Source of the DNA: Knufia peltigerae
Taxonomy: Eukaryota; Ascomycota; Eurotiomycetes; Chaetothyriales; Trichomeriaceae
Direction: 5' to 3'
Assembly (NCBI GenBank): GCA_030247855.1
Contig: JAPDRN010000018.1
Span: 124,001-188,000, forward strand
DNA: 64,000 nucleotides
Made by a program: the position numbers and the translations under genes. Positions 34,517 through 45,350 of this stretch are shown piece after piece (within the stretch, counting starts at the first letter, position 1; every line of letters begins with the position of its first letter). A model generated the notes under the pieces. It ran no database searches. It had not been told where the DNA came from and saw nothing but the letters and a program-made list of their open reading frames with translations.

Positions 34517-35443
34517 ATGTCAGCATCTCAGAAACGGCCATTGTCGCCGGCAGATGAATCCAGTGACGAAGCTGAATTCTCTTCCTCCGCGCCAATCTTG
34601 GACCGTTCGTCAACTTTTGTCGCACATTTCCACCCTCTCACAAGTTCCACATCAACTTCGACGTCGTCGGGTCAGGCAACCACCAAACAGGCATCTCTGA
34701 CGTCGACGGTGAAAGCGTGCCAGTCTCATCCCGATTTTGCATCCGCCGACCACCGCATGGTGGCGTGGCGTCGGCCATCGGCGCAACGCACACTCGGGCT
34801 CGGTCCTGCCACCACATCGGTCGCCCCGAAACCGGTGTACGCGGTCGGGTCTGACGATGACGGTGAGAAGTACGCGGGCAAACGACTCGAACGCGTATTG
34901 ATCGATCTCGACGTGGAGGGAGTCATCGTTGTGGCGCGTTGGTACGGAGGTATCCTGCTTGGACCGGTCCGTTTTACGCACATTGAAATGGTTGCGCGGG
35001 ACGCGATACGCAAATGGAAGTCACGACAAGAGGGCCAGGCAAAGAGACAAAAGACGGCGTCTCGGGAAACCCCTAGCACGGGGCCGTCGCCAGAAGTGGT
35101 GGATGAGGCTCAACGGGCCAAACTTGCCAAACAACTCGCGGAAAGGGACAACAGTATCGTCATACTCAGGGGTTTACTTGCTGAAAAGACAGCAAAGGCT
35201 CAGCAGGAGAGCGGTGAGAAATCGAGTCAAACTAGTCCAACATCAACAAATCCGAACGCGTCTCCACCCAAGAAGGTCGATTACAGTGGAATGCCTCTGC
35301 AGAGACTGCGGCAATTGGACAAAGCACGAGACGCGACGATTGCATTCATATTGAAACAGATTGACTTGGCAGAAGAAGAGGAGCATAAGCGACAAGTAAA
35401 CACCAAGACAGATACTTCAGAAGGAGAGGTGGACAAATCATAA
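34517..35443 (+). CDS. IMPACT/YIH1-type (UPF0029) protein
   Basis: Single exon, 308 aa. The UPF0029/Impact domain covers about residues 30-165. It has a FVAHFHPL strand at the start, a DDDGEKYAGKRL motif (115-126), and the hallmark VVARWYGGILLGPVRFTHI block (141-159). The domain is followed by basic and helical regions, including a coiled-coil-like LAKQLAERD stretch and a C-terminal acidic helix. Unlike full-length YIH1/IMPACT, no N-terminal RWD domain is present; the first ~30 residues are disordered and acidic. Family members bind Gcn1 and damp Gcn2 activation, or act in ribosome-linked quality control. The exact role here is uncertain given the missing RWD domain. Confidence 0.8.
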   Translation: MSASQKRPLSPADESSDEAEFSSSAPILDRSSTFVAHFHPLTSSTSTSTSSGQATTKQASLTSTVKACQSHPDFASADHRMVAWRRPSAQRTLGLGPATTSVAPKPVYAVGSDDDGEKYAGKRLERVLIDLDVEGVIVVARWYGGILLGPVRFTHIEMVARDAIRKWKSRQEGQAKRQKTASRETPSTGPSPEVVDEAQRAKLAKQLAERDNSIVILRGLLAEKTAKAQQESGEKSSQTSPTSTNPNASPPKKVDYSGMPLQRLRQLDKARDATIAFILKQIDLAEEEEHKRQVNTKTDTSEGEVDKS

Positions 35444-35473
35444 TTATAAGATGATTGCAAAAGGCACAGTCAA

Positions 35474-36674
35474 TCAAGCCGACACAGAGACGTCATCCTG
35501 TCCTGAGACATAACCATGACTGGCCCTGCTACTCGCCGGTGTGAGCGAGTTCTTTTCAGCTTCTTCCTCTTTGAATTTATCGACAACCATTTTTCTTGTG
35601 AGTTGTTGATAATCTGTGGGCCGAGGACAATGTCAGCGTATTGGACCGTGGGAGAGGAATGAGTTGGACGTCTGGAAAGAGGCAGGACAATAAAAGAGGC
35701 AACGAATGGAGAAAGACTCACGCAAAACACCACTCTCCTTCTTCTGATTCAACACCCCTTGGGTGTAGATGCCTCTCTCCAGATTACTCTGTGCGACCTC
35801 ACACAGCTCGTAATCTTCGAGGGCCACCTTTCTCACAAACTTGAAGTAGTCTTCGAAGCCTTCCATCCCCCCTCCCTCGCTACCGTCGTCGAAGTAATAA
35901 TCAAACTCCATCCTGGTCTCTCCGACTTTGTCGCCGGGACAGACTCGGAAACTACTCATGCCGCCGCCGTACAGGTTCAGAGTACAGATGGGGTAAAAGA
36001 ACAAAAACAGGCCGTCGTCCGGCTTGGCCGGGTCGGCAATGTGTCGACTGTAGGTGCCGTGGTTGTGCACCTCGTAGAAGGTGGGCGGGTACTTGACGCT
36101 GAAGCTGCGGTGGGTGTACTGGCAGTGCAGGCACTCCTGGTACCCGTCGACCATGGTCTTCCAGTTGAAGCGGCCCGGGTACTTGATGGTGCGACGGTAC
36201 GGGAGACGGCGGAAGTCGTAGCCGGACAACAGGTCCAGGAGAGAAGGGGGGAACCATTGCGAAAAGGATGGTGCCGAGGGGTCGAAGGTGGCGAAGAGGA
36301 GGCCGGTTGGTGTGAGGTGATGGTCTAATTCGAGGCCCTTGAGGTCATGTTGTCAGTAAAGAGTCTCTTCCGCGTCGTTTGTGACGCCTCTCCGTCGTCT
36401 TTTGACATGACGGTGCTCAAGTCCGGGAGGAGACGGCAATGTCCAGCAGATAAGAACCTACATCTGATTTCCTGACGACTTTGAAATTCTCATTGCCGTC
36501 ATGATGAATCGTCACCTCGACACCCGCGAATTCAAAGTCGACTTCACGGTCGACGGCGAACCGAGGTACCGCTCCGACCAGGTACCATGACTTGTAAAAG
36601 ACCGCTCGTTGTTCGAGATTGTATAAATTTTGAGAAGTGTACCACGAAGCAGGGAGGGTTTTTGTAGCGTCCAT
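35474..36674 (-). CDS. Rieske-oxygenase-family catalytic subunit lacking the Rieske [2Fe-2S] domain
   Basis: Exons 36462-36674, 35722-36337 and 35474-35613 give 322 aa. The N-terminus (SWYTSQNLYNLEQRAVFYKSW) is that of fungal choline-monooxygenase-like Rieske oxygenases. The mononuclear-iron site is intact: DGYQECLHC-x3-H gives Asp135, His142 and His147, with a third ligand Asp246 in LEDYELCE. What is missing is the whole CxH-x(15-17)-CxxH Rieske segment of ~60 residues. The protein jumps from residue ~71, where relatives read toward FHNVCRHRA, straight to the segment that follows the cluster domain (GLLFATFDP). The 124-bp intron at that point has no CxH/CxxH coding in any frame. Typical relatives are ~390-420 aa. 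The C-terminus (GVLHYQQLTR) matches the family. A partner could supply electrons: the neighbouring divergent gene encodes a Rieske-only relative. Confidence 0.8.
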
Positions 36675-38358
36675 TGTTGGATTCGAATTATCAGTCTTAT
36701 CAGTGGCAGTATAGAATAGAGTGCTGGGATTGGAATGATGACTTCAAAAAGATTAACATAATCTGTTTGGCCCCTGGACGAGTTATTGTATCCAGAGCAG
36801 TCAACTCGGGTACTCGTTGTGAGTTGTAGTAACTGACACCGAGACTCGAGGTTAAATCTACGAATCTGGTATCGGTACCGAAACCTTAGAGTCCCTGAGT
36901 GATAACACGAAAATCATGTTTCTCCCAAAAGTGAGTTGAGTAAGATCTCAATCCGTAGGACCTACAACGCCATTTACCGAAAGAGGTATTCGAATACAGA
37001 CTGGGGGGTTCTAGATGGATGTACCGTATCCACCACCACGCACGGGCGAGTCAATTGGGACGCGGGGGGGTTTCATAGGCAGGCATATTACCTTACCCAT
37101 CATCATCCAGGTTTAGATATCGTAGTCAGTGCGTGGGACTTGTTTGTATCTTGATATGGACAATGTGATTTAATTCTGAATCATCTGTTCCGAATCACAC
37201 ACTCTGTGTAACTACTAACGTAATTGTTTTTATTCTCATCACATACCAAGCCAAGAGTAGAAAACTACTGCAAGAAAGAAGAGAAAAATGAAAAATGACT
37301 GAGCATGTGCTATCTGCTACGCCCACAAGTCGTATCATTGCTGCTGATGCTCTTCTTGGTACTGTGGCGGCGTCGGTGAAGTTCTTTTGACGTTTAATAA
37401 ATAAACTCACGCCACCAAAAATGCTTGACTCTAGAAACAAGAAAATACCCCGCCAAACCCTCACAAAACTGACAACCTCTGGAATCCTTTCTACTCGGAT
37501 CCATGATTAAACCAGTCATGACATCAAATCCATCAATCATTCAAGTCATCAAAGTCATTTCTTTGTCTGAGGATCAATGATGAAATGACAATGTCCATCA
37601 GCCACCGAATCAACCACGAATCACATCACCACGAACCCTGATAAACATCACTTTCCGAAGCGAAGGGATCGCATTTCCAAATCGAGCCATCGAGCGCACC
37701 ACAACATTCCCAGTTTTTTAGTTGCTTCGTAGGGCGCGCGACTCCGGCTTCTAGTTCCTGTCAGGCCAAAGACCCCAGTTTGATATCATCTCATCCTCCC
37801 ATCCCCATCGCAATCCCCATTTATCAATGCACCATGCACGGGATAACTAATAGATCACCAAAAGAAATGAAACGTGGTGTCACTAGACAAGTGGCAGTGA
37901 AGCAAGCCACAAAAAACCAGAAGACCCCTTCGGATCCGAACTTCTTACTCCAGCACGAGCAGGAAAGGAAGTTGCTATAATTACCCGATCTAAACCACTT
38001 ACTACAACATGTGATGGGAAATCAAGTGGGCAGCGCGCGCATTGAACCCTTTTCGTTGTCTTCTTCTCCAGAATACGGAGTACTCTACCTCGTATCCATA
38101 CAGGAGTCTAGAGGAGGGGCGAAAGAAACAGAAGAGAGATAATTATACGAATAAGACCCAATCCCCATTCATTGTCAGCCAGCCAGCCAGCCCTTTCGGA
38201 TTTCTTTTCAATGATAACAACCTACAAAATCATACTTTTTGCTTATCATACCCCTTGACACCCTGACACAGACACAGCATATCTCATCTGCAGCGTCTCT
38301 CGTCCATTCATCTTCATCCTCTCCTCTCTTTGTTCTCGCCATCACAATTCGTACAAAC
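36675..38358. promoter_or_regulatory. divergent region between the two Rieske-family genes
   Basis: 1.7 kb with no gene of its own. It has a (CAGC)4 tract near 38176-38194 and one TACGGAGTA at 38074-38082. The two half-enzymes point away from each other here, so a shared promoter or long UTRs are likely. Confidence 0.45.
38176..38194. repeat. (CAGC)4 short tandem repeat
   Basis: Four CAGC-type units, about 165 bp upstream of the Rieske-anchor gene start. Confidence 0.7.
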
Positions 38359-39859
38359 ATGACGATCAACACCACTTCGTCCGTCCACCTCTCGTGGCAA
38401 CACTGGTCGTTTCCTGCATATGTCTTCATCTTTTCATGTCTAGCTTACCTCTTTGGTCGGAGGCTTGTGAACCTCATCAATGTCGCCCTTGGAACTCAAC
38501 AAGAAAACACCCACCACAGCAGAAGCTCGTCCGGTCTCGACCAGGCAGAAAAAGGAAGCGTCATAAGCCAAGAGGCCATGTCGGATGATGATGTGTTTCA
38601 ATTGGAGAAGCGAGCCTTCTTCAGCAAGGTACGCCATGCCATGCCTCGTCCCGTGTGTGACATGTCACACTTGAACTCCAGGGATCATGGCTTGCTAATG
38701 TGCGCTCAAGACGTGGCTGTATGTTACACATCGAAGCAGGTTTGACAAGGTCGGCGATTATCATGCATTCGACGTGGCCGGTATCTCCTTCTTTGTCGTC
38801 CTCGGCAAGGACACCAGACTTCGTGCCTTCCACAACGTCTGTCGACATCGAGCCTACACCGTTGTTCGCAAATCTTGTGGAACGTCCACCCGTTTCTCCT
38901 GCAAGTACCACGGCTGGCAATACGACGACGCCGGCAAACTGGTCAAGGCACCCAAATTCGACGAGTCACCGGGATTCAAGCCCGAGGACAATGGCCTGTG
39001 GGAGGTGAAGCTGATAGTCACGAGGGAAGGGTTGGTGTTTGTCAATTTCGACGCGAGCACCATGAACCTACCCTTTAACAATGTCAAATCACACGTCGAG
39101 ATGGGTAGTCGCCGATGGGTCGACGGGATGGACGTGACGTGTGCCGTAAATTGGAAACACCTTGGTAAGTACAATCATCATCACAGAGGAATACCATACT
39201 TGTCACTGATCACGACATGATGATGTGATGATGATGATGTAGCAAACAAATTTTCAAGTCAGTCTCAATGGTCACAAAACCCATTCGGTTGGTTCTCTGG
39301 CTTTCGTCGACCGAAAATGGCACGTCTTCTCGGTCCTCTCAGTCTGGTCAAGGAGCTGGACCAGGATCTTTGGTGCACCATGACTTTGTTACCGCACACT
39401 TTCCAAGAGGTTGTCGTCAGGTGCGACATCTATGCCAAGCAAGGTGACCATCAGATCCCGACGAATACAGTACAGAGGTGGAAGTGGTTGTTGGAAAGGG
39501 AACTGATCGAATTGTCCAAAATCGATGAGACGACTCAAGAGTCTTCTGGTTCATACTTTGCATACCAATGTGGAGGTAAGAGACTGGCCGTGCTTGGTAC
39601 CAAGCTTTTGCCCCTCTGCAATACTAACGTGTCTCACAACACAGGGCGTACCATTGACTTGTTTGCGATTCTGGCCCAACATCAAAGGTGTGAAATGATG
39701 GCAAAGAAGAAACTACAGCCTGCCATTCGGGTGACAGGAACGGCCGAGATCGATACCGAAGCGGAAGCTTTGTGTGATGCTCTGGATGGAGTCAGTGAGA
39801 GTCCGAGTCTGGAAAGGTTTTCTCGAAGGTCAAGCTTTCCACAGTTGCTGGAGTGGTAA
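38359..39859 (+). CDS. membrane-anchored Rieske protein lacking the mononuclear-iron site
   Basis: Exons 38359-38628, 38711-39164, 39243-39575 and 39645-39859 give 423 aa. An N-terminal membrane helix (about 14-40, FPAYVFIFSCLAYLFG) precedes a disordered linker. The family-wide segment FQLEKRAFFSK-TWLYVTHRSRF then starts the oxygenase fold. The Rieske motif is perfect: Cys134-x-His136 and Cys154-x2-His157 (NVCRHR, CKYHGWQY). Where relatives have the catalytic NWK-x2-(A)DN-x3-E-C-x-H-C-x3-H, this protein reads NWKHLANKF and continues without the His pair. The C-terminal Asp-x3-Cys ligand segment is also absent. It keeps the post-site beta sheet (LLPHTFQEVVVRCDIY). It therefore looks like an electron-transfer subunit. 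All introns have consensus ends and small size (69-82 bp). Confidence 0.85.
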
Positions 39860-40042
39860 GCTGCTGGATTGGAATATTGAGGTTATGGTCAGATCAAGCA
39901 ACAACAACAACAAGATTAACTTACATGCATGGAAATTGCCTGGCTTAATGGGTCATGGTACAGGAGTATCCGAATCCAATAATGATGTTGCATTTCGTTT
40001 TTATGTTTTTTGTTTTATATGGGAGTACACAATTGTGTTTGA

Positions 40043-41481
40043 TCAATTCAACCTGGCGTTGGCGTGTGATTTGTTTCCGTTGTCATTATTGAGATAGACT
40101 GAAGCTTCCCTTGCCGGATAAGGAGGTAGATCTGGGATTTTCGATGCTGCATCATCACCACCATCATCATCCAGTAATTTCCGGGCATCATGACCAAACA
40201 ACCAATCCTTTCGATTCGTGTCGGCCCAGAAGATCGGGTTTTGTGGGTTGTCATGCTTCATGAGTTCGTCCCTACGGTCCCTTTCCGGTCCGTCGTAAAG
40301 GTGTAACCATTCTTGTATGACTCGGGTGTTTTTGGCGATGTATGCCGCCCTCGGTTTTCTTTGTTTTTCGTAGGCCCGTAAAGCCCCTGGGACGTCCTGG
40401 TGGTGTGAGAGAGCCGCCTGGAGGGTGGCCGCGTCTTCTGTGGCCTGTGCGGCTCCTTGGGCCAGGTAAGGCATCATGGGATGTGAAGAGTCCCCCAGCA
40501 AGGCCACTTTCCCAGAAGGGTGAACCCAACGGTCGAGTTGATCGAAATCCGCCAACTTCCATTTGAGGTACTGACCGGTCAACCCACAAAGTTTTCTCAC
40601 CGGGTAACACCAATCCTCGAACCTCTTGACCAACTCGGTGTTGTCGGCCTGTGACTTCCATTCGTCCTCCCCCACGGGGACACCCAAGTCGGTCGAATGA
40701 GTTATGTCTATGATGATGTTGTAAAGTTCACCCCCCCTCAGAGGGTAACCGACCGCGTGCCCTTCGGGTCCCATCCAATGTACGGCCCATGGGTTGTCGA
40801 CGAGGTGTGAGGTCAGAGGATCCTCCAATAGAGGTTTCGCAGGGACCAAGATACGATACGCGACATCGCCGGTATCGACAGGATCGATCCGAGTTCCATT
40901 GATTTCATTCCTGACCGCGGACTTGATACCGTCGGCACAGATGATCAAATCACCATGGTACCATACATCGTCGGCCGTCTTTAGCGCCGGCTCGTCGAAA
41001 TCATACTCGACCACCTTCGTGTTCATTCTTAATTTGATCTTGTCCGGGTACTTGTCCAGAGCCTTGACCAAAGCGTCGATGAAATCGGCCCGGTGTACAA
41101 AATAATAAGGTGCACCGTATCGACGTTGGACATCGTGGAACGGAATCTCCACGAGGGTCTTGTCTCGATAGTCGGCGAACAGATTACCCATGGAAATTTC
41201 CTTCTTGATGGAATCGAAATCCACCCCCCAAGAGAGGCCGAGTCGTGATGAATTGGGAGGTACCCGGATCCCGGCTCCGACCTGGAGACAAAAAGAAAGA
41301 GAAATGAGTCTGTGAGTCCAACGGGCCAGAATCAAAAGGTCCTCCTAGATGGGAGACTCACCTCCATGAATTGTTTGACGGTTTCAAAAATCGTCACATT
41401 GTGACCGTCCTTTGCGAGGGCAAGGGCCGTCTGTAACCCACCGATCCCAGCACCAACCACCAAGACGTTTAGGTTTTTCAT
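40043..41481 (-). CDS. FAD-dependent aromatic-type monooxygenase (salicylate-hydroxylase-like)
   Basis: Exons 41362-41481 and 40043-41281 (80-bp GTGAGT intron, phase 0) give 452 aa. The Rossmann GAGIGG motif is near residue 11, the DG motif in ICADGIKSAVR sits near residue 150, and the GD motif in LLGDSSHPMMPYLAQGAAQATEDAA binds the FAD ribityl chain near residue 300. This layout is that of class A flavoprotein monooxygenases related to salicylate hydroxylase and FAD-dependent ring hydroxylases. The C-terminal ~60 residues are Asp-rich and variable. The substrate cannot be assigned. It is convergent with the Rieske-anchor gene (183 bp apart). An upstream in-frame ATG at 41580 exists; the ATG at 41481 is chosen because it opens the standard MKNLNVLVVGAG N-terminus. 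Confidence 0.85.
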
Positions 41482-42045
41482 GTTTTTGATTTTGTTTTTC
41501 TGAATACCAGCATTGATACACCGCCAGGTACAACAGTCTAAATTTTGTATCTTCTTCTCATAGACCCTGGGTACCTCCAAATTGGGAACGTCCTATACAA
41601 CAGTCACGACGATAAACTCCCGTAGGAATCTCACCGTATTAACCGACAGAGAGAAGTACATGTCTGCTCTCCGCAGCAAACACGCGTCGTCATGTTTTTG
41701 GAGTATTTGGCAATTCCAACTGGGAAATCTCGGGCATTCTCCGTCCGTAATATGGGATGGTATCACTCTTTACGAGCCGAGGTTCCCATGGGTCTGACTT
41801 AGAGTCGGATATACGGCACCCAAAAAAACGAGGCTGACATCCTTTCAAAAAGACCCGAGTGGTTAGGAATGTTGAGCAAGAGAGAGAATCAATGAAAAAG
41901 CGTGCGTCCGCAATTGAAAGGCCTTTTTTGCCTGTCGAGTTTTAAATACTCGGTAACTCTAGCCCGATATTGTGCCGTCGCAAGTGCTCCATTGTAGCGG
42001 CCCGAAAATTCCTGATTGATGTCGGCCAGTCAACTGAGTTCATAT
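41482..42045. other. intergenic, 564 bp
   Basis: Between the monooxygenase start and the 3' end of the beta-galactosidase gene, both on the minus strand. Nothing else is seen. Confidence 0.5.
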
Positions 42046-45000
42046 CTATGGGAGGACCGGCTCAAGGGACACCTCAAACTCCATCTCTTCACACCGGACC
42101 AGATCTTGTTCCTTGATGGCCGGTCCGCAAGCCCCCGTACCAACGCCGGACACGTCCCGATCGACACGCAGGTATATCGCATCACCCTTGACCAACTCAG
42201 GTCCATGCTTTGCTCTCTCCAGCTCGGCTGCCGGGTACTCCGACACCGCGAAGTGGAAGGTAGCGGGGTTCCTCTTTGCACCTGACAACGTGATCTTCAT
42301 ACCCATACCTCGGCCGTCGAGGACCTCGACCCATCTCGTGTCGACATGATTCCCATTCTCTTGGGGTACCTCGTACGGCGTGTGCAGCGCGGGAATGGAC
42401 GCGTCGAAAACACCGACTCTCTGCGCCGACTTCTTGTCGTGATACGACTCCCCAGGTCCGAGGCCGAACCACCTCGCGTGCTCAAAGACTTTTGATAGTT
42501 GGAAGTCCCACCCCGCCCGAGGCAGGTTCTTTGGGGCCGAACCTACGGGTTTGACGTGCACCCTGATAGATATCGTGCCAGTGGCTCCAATCCGGTACGT
42601 GGTTTCAACGTGGAATCCCCATGCCAGTATTGGGGGACCGACGTAGGTTGTCGCTTTGACCTGCGTCTCGTCGACTGACGGATGATACACGTCAAAGGCG
42701 CGGAGCTGTGTGGTCAATGAATTCAGACCCCAGTGCTTCCACCGCTCTGTTTGCCATGCGGCATCGTTATCGGTTGGTGCACGCCAAAACCCGAGTTGAA
42801 TAGGACCAACGGGCCATTCGGGTTCATGGAGGAGAGGATTGCCACGAAAAGTCCACGACTTGATCAGGCCGTGGATCTTGTCAAAGGATACTGAAAAGTC
42901 GGGGCCGGCGATACTGAGATATTGACGAGTACTGCTCACATCCAGAGGTTGGGGTTTCGGTGCGATGACAGGTTTGTCGAAGAGAGGATGCTTGATATTG
43001 AGTTTATGTTGGACAAAAGTGACTTCGTGTCCTGAATCTGCCCATGCGCAGTTGTCCTTCAGTGTAAACATAACGGTCAGCCAGCATTCAGCCTTCGCAT
43101 AACCACGGTACTGAAGCACTTCCTTAGGAAGTGCGATTGTGCTTGCTGATCCGGGATTTACGCTCGGGATGTCGAGGAGGCCAGAAGTCAGAAGCTCCCG
43201 ACTTCACAGGTTAGTCAATGCATCGAAAGAATGTTGTTGGATCTTGACGGTTACTTACGTATCTGCAAGAGCCTCGACCTCGTAGTGTGCAGCAAAGCCC
43301 TCGAGGGTTTTGAAATTGAATCCGTTCTCCACGGTGATTTTGTCACTGTTGGGCTCAACCCATGCTCTAATGGGAGCAATCACCTTTTTGAGTTCCGTTA
43401 GACCAGGCGTGGGAGTATGGTTGCTGTAACATAGCCCATCCATGACAAAAGTGCCGTCATTTGGCACATCACCGAAATCGCCACCATAAGCAAAAATATC
43501 CTTTCCCTCGACTTCGTCAGATGCCTTTCGGAGGCCATGATTGGCCCATTCCCAGATAAAGCCACCTTGGAGTCGCTCATGCTCGCGAAATGCAGCTTGA
43601 TAATCTTCGAGGAGTCCGGGACCGTTTCCCATAGCGTGGCCATATTCGCATAAAATGATGGGTTTCTCGTACGATCCATCAGGCGAAACTCCTTCTTCTC
43701 TGGCGAGAGAAACTAGATCTGGCACCGACGTATACATGTAGCTGTACATGTCCGTGGTAATGGCTTTGGAGTCACCTTCATAGTGTACTGGGCGTGACGG
43801 ATCAACCCTCTTGGCGTATTGGTACATGGCTTTGTGATTGCGGCCATAAAACGATTCATTGCCGAGAGACCAAATGATGACACATGTGAAGTTCTTGTCC
43901 CTCTGTACTAATTGTGTCATCCGATCAATATAGGCTGTCTCCCAATCCTTATTGTCAGATGTGAAAGACGCAGCGTGGTCGAATGTCAAAGCTTTTCGCT
44001 GTGCGTAGTCCATTCCTTCGGCGCCACTGAGACTTCGTGCCACAGCGTCGTTGAAGCCATGACATTCAAGGTCTGCTTCGTCCAGGACCCATAGTCCTAG
44101 CTCATCGCAAAGAGAGTATAGCGCTGGCTGAGACGGGTAATGCGAGCAACGCATAGCATTGATGTTATGCCGCTTCATGAGCACCAAATCTTCTCGGAGG
44201 AAATCCACTGGAACTGCTCGTCCAAAGTCCGGGTGATGTTCGTGTCGGTTGACACCACGGAGCAGAATGGGCGCCCCGTTTACTGCCAAGAGGCCTTTCT
44301 TGATCTCCACCTTCCGAAATCCAATTCGATGTTGGATCTTTTGAAGGGACCTTCCTTTTGACGATAGCCCTAGCTCGACGTGATAAAGTACGGGCGTTTC
44401 TGCAGTCCATTTCAAAGGTGCTTTGACTGGATAATTCTTCTGCCACCTAGTGTCGTGACTTTCGAGGGCTACCTGGTCGCTAAAGATCTTGGAATCTTGG
44501 TTTGGAGAACAAAGAGTAATTTTGAGATCGCAAGTCAGCCGTAGAGACAGATCAAGCTCCACTATCAACTCTGCGTCCGCGTAGTCATCATCGAGGTCAG
44601 TCTTGATGAAGAAATCTTCTATGCGAGCAAGATCCGGGTAGGCAAGTAGGTATACGTCGCGATATATACCTGTCAACCATGTCAGCCAGCCCATATCCAC
44701 CAGAGGGATTGAAGAACGGAGATACCAGAGAGCCACCACTGATCTTGGTCTTCGATATATGATCCATCGGACCACTGATACACGCGTACCAGTACTTGGT
44801 TGTCTTCTGAACCGTTCACAAAAGAGGAGATGTCAAACTCTGCTGGGTTCCTGCTACCTTGAGAGAATCCGACTTCTTTCCCATTCACAAAGAGGTGGAA
44901 TGCACTATCAACGCCTTCGAAACGAATGCGGATCTGAGAGTTCGGGCTCCAGTTCCCCGGAACAGAGAAACTCTTCACATAGCTTCCAGTCGGGTTGTCA

Positions 45001-45350
45001 GTAGGTACGTTCGGCGGACAAACTGGGATAGGAAAGATAATATTGGTGTACTGCGGTCTGCCATAACCTTGTAATTGCCAATGGCCTGGCACCGCAATTG
45101 AGTTCCAGGAGAAGTCATGATAATTACCAATGTCGTCCCAAGAAGGAGCCAGACTAGGTGTTGCCGCATAATGAAAGTCCCAAGTGCCATTCAAAGATAT
45201 AGACGACTCTGGAAGATGATATGATCTCGCAGGTAGCTTGTTTCTCTGGACCACTTTCTCATTCGCATAATCAGGCTGCGACGCGCAACGCAGATGCTTT
45301 CCCGGCTCCGAGGAGATGGAGTCCGAGTCTGATACGAGTTCCCAGTCCAT
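42046..45350 (-). CDS. GH2 beta-galactosidase (LacZ-type)
   Basis: Exons 44726-45350, 43259-44669 and 42046-43201 give 1063 aa, close to LacZ-type length. The sugar-binding domain carries SLNGTWDF near the N-terminus. The TIM-barrel holds GVNRHEHHPDFGR (347-359), the acid/base Glu480 in WSLGNES and the nucleophile Glu550 in CEYGHAMGN. A C-terminal Bgal_small_N domain ends the protein, with PTDND and ARWFGLGPGESY. It hydrolyses terminal beta-galactosides. No clear signal peptide is present from this start, so it is probably intracellular. The frame stays open upstream to 45464, through a hydrophobic stretch; a longer N-terminus from 45464 or 45365 cannot be excluded. Both introns (56-57 bp) have consensus ends. 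Confidence 0.9.
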
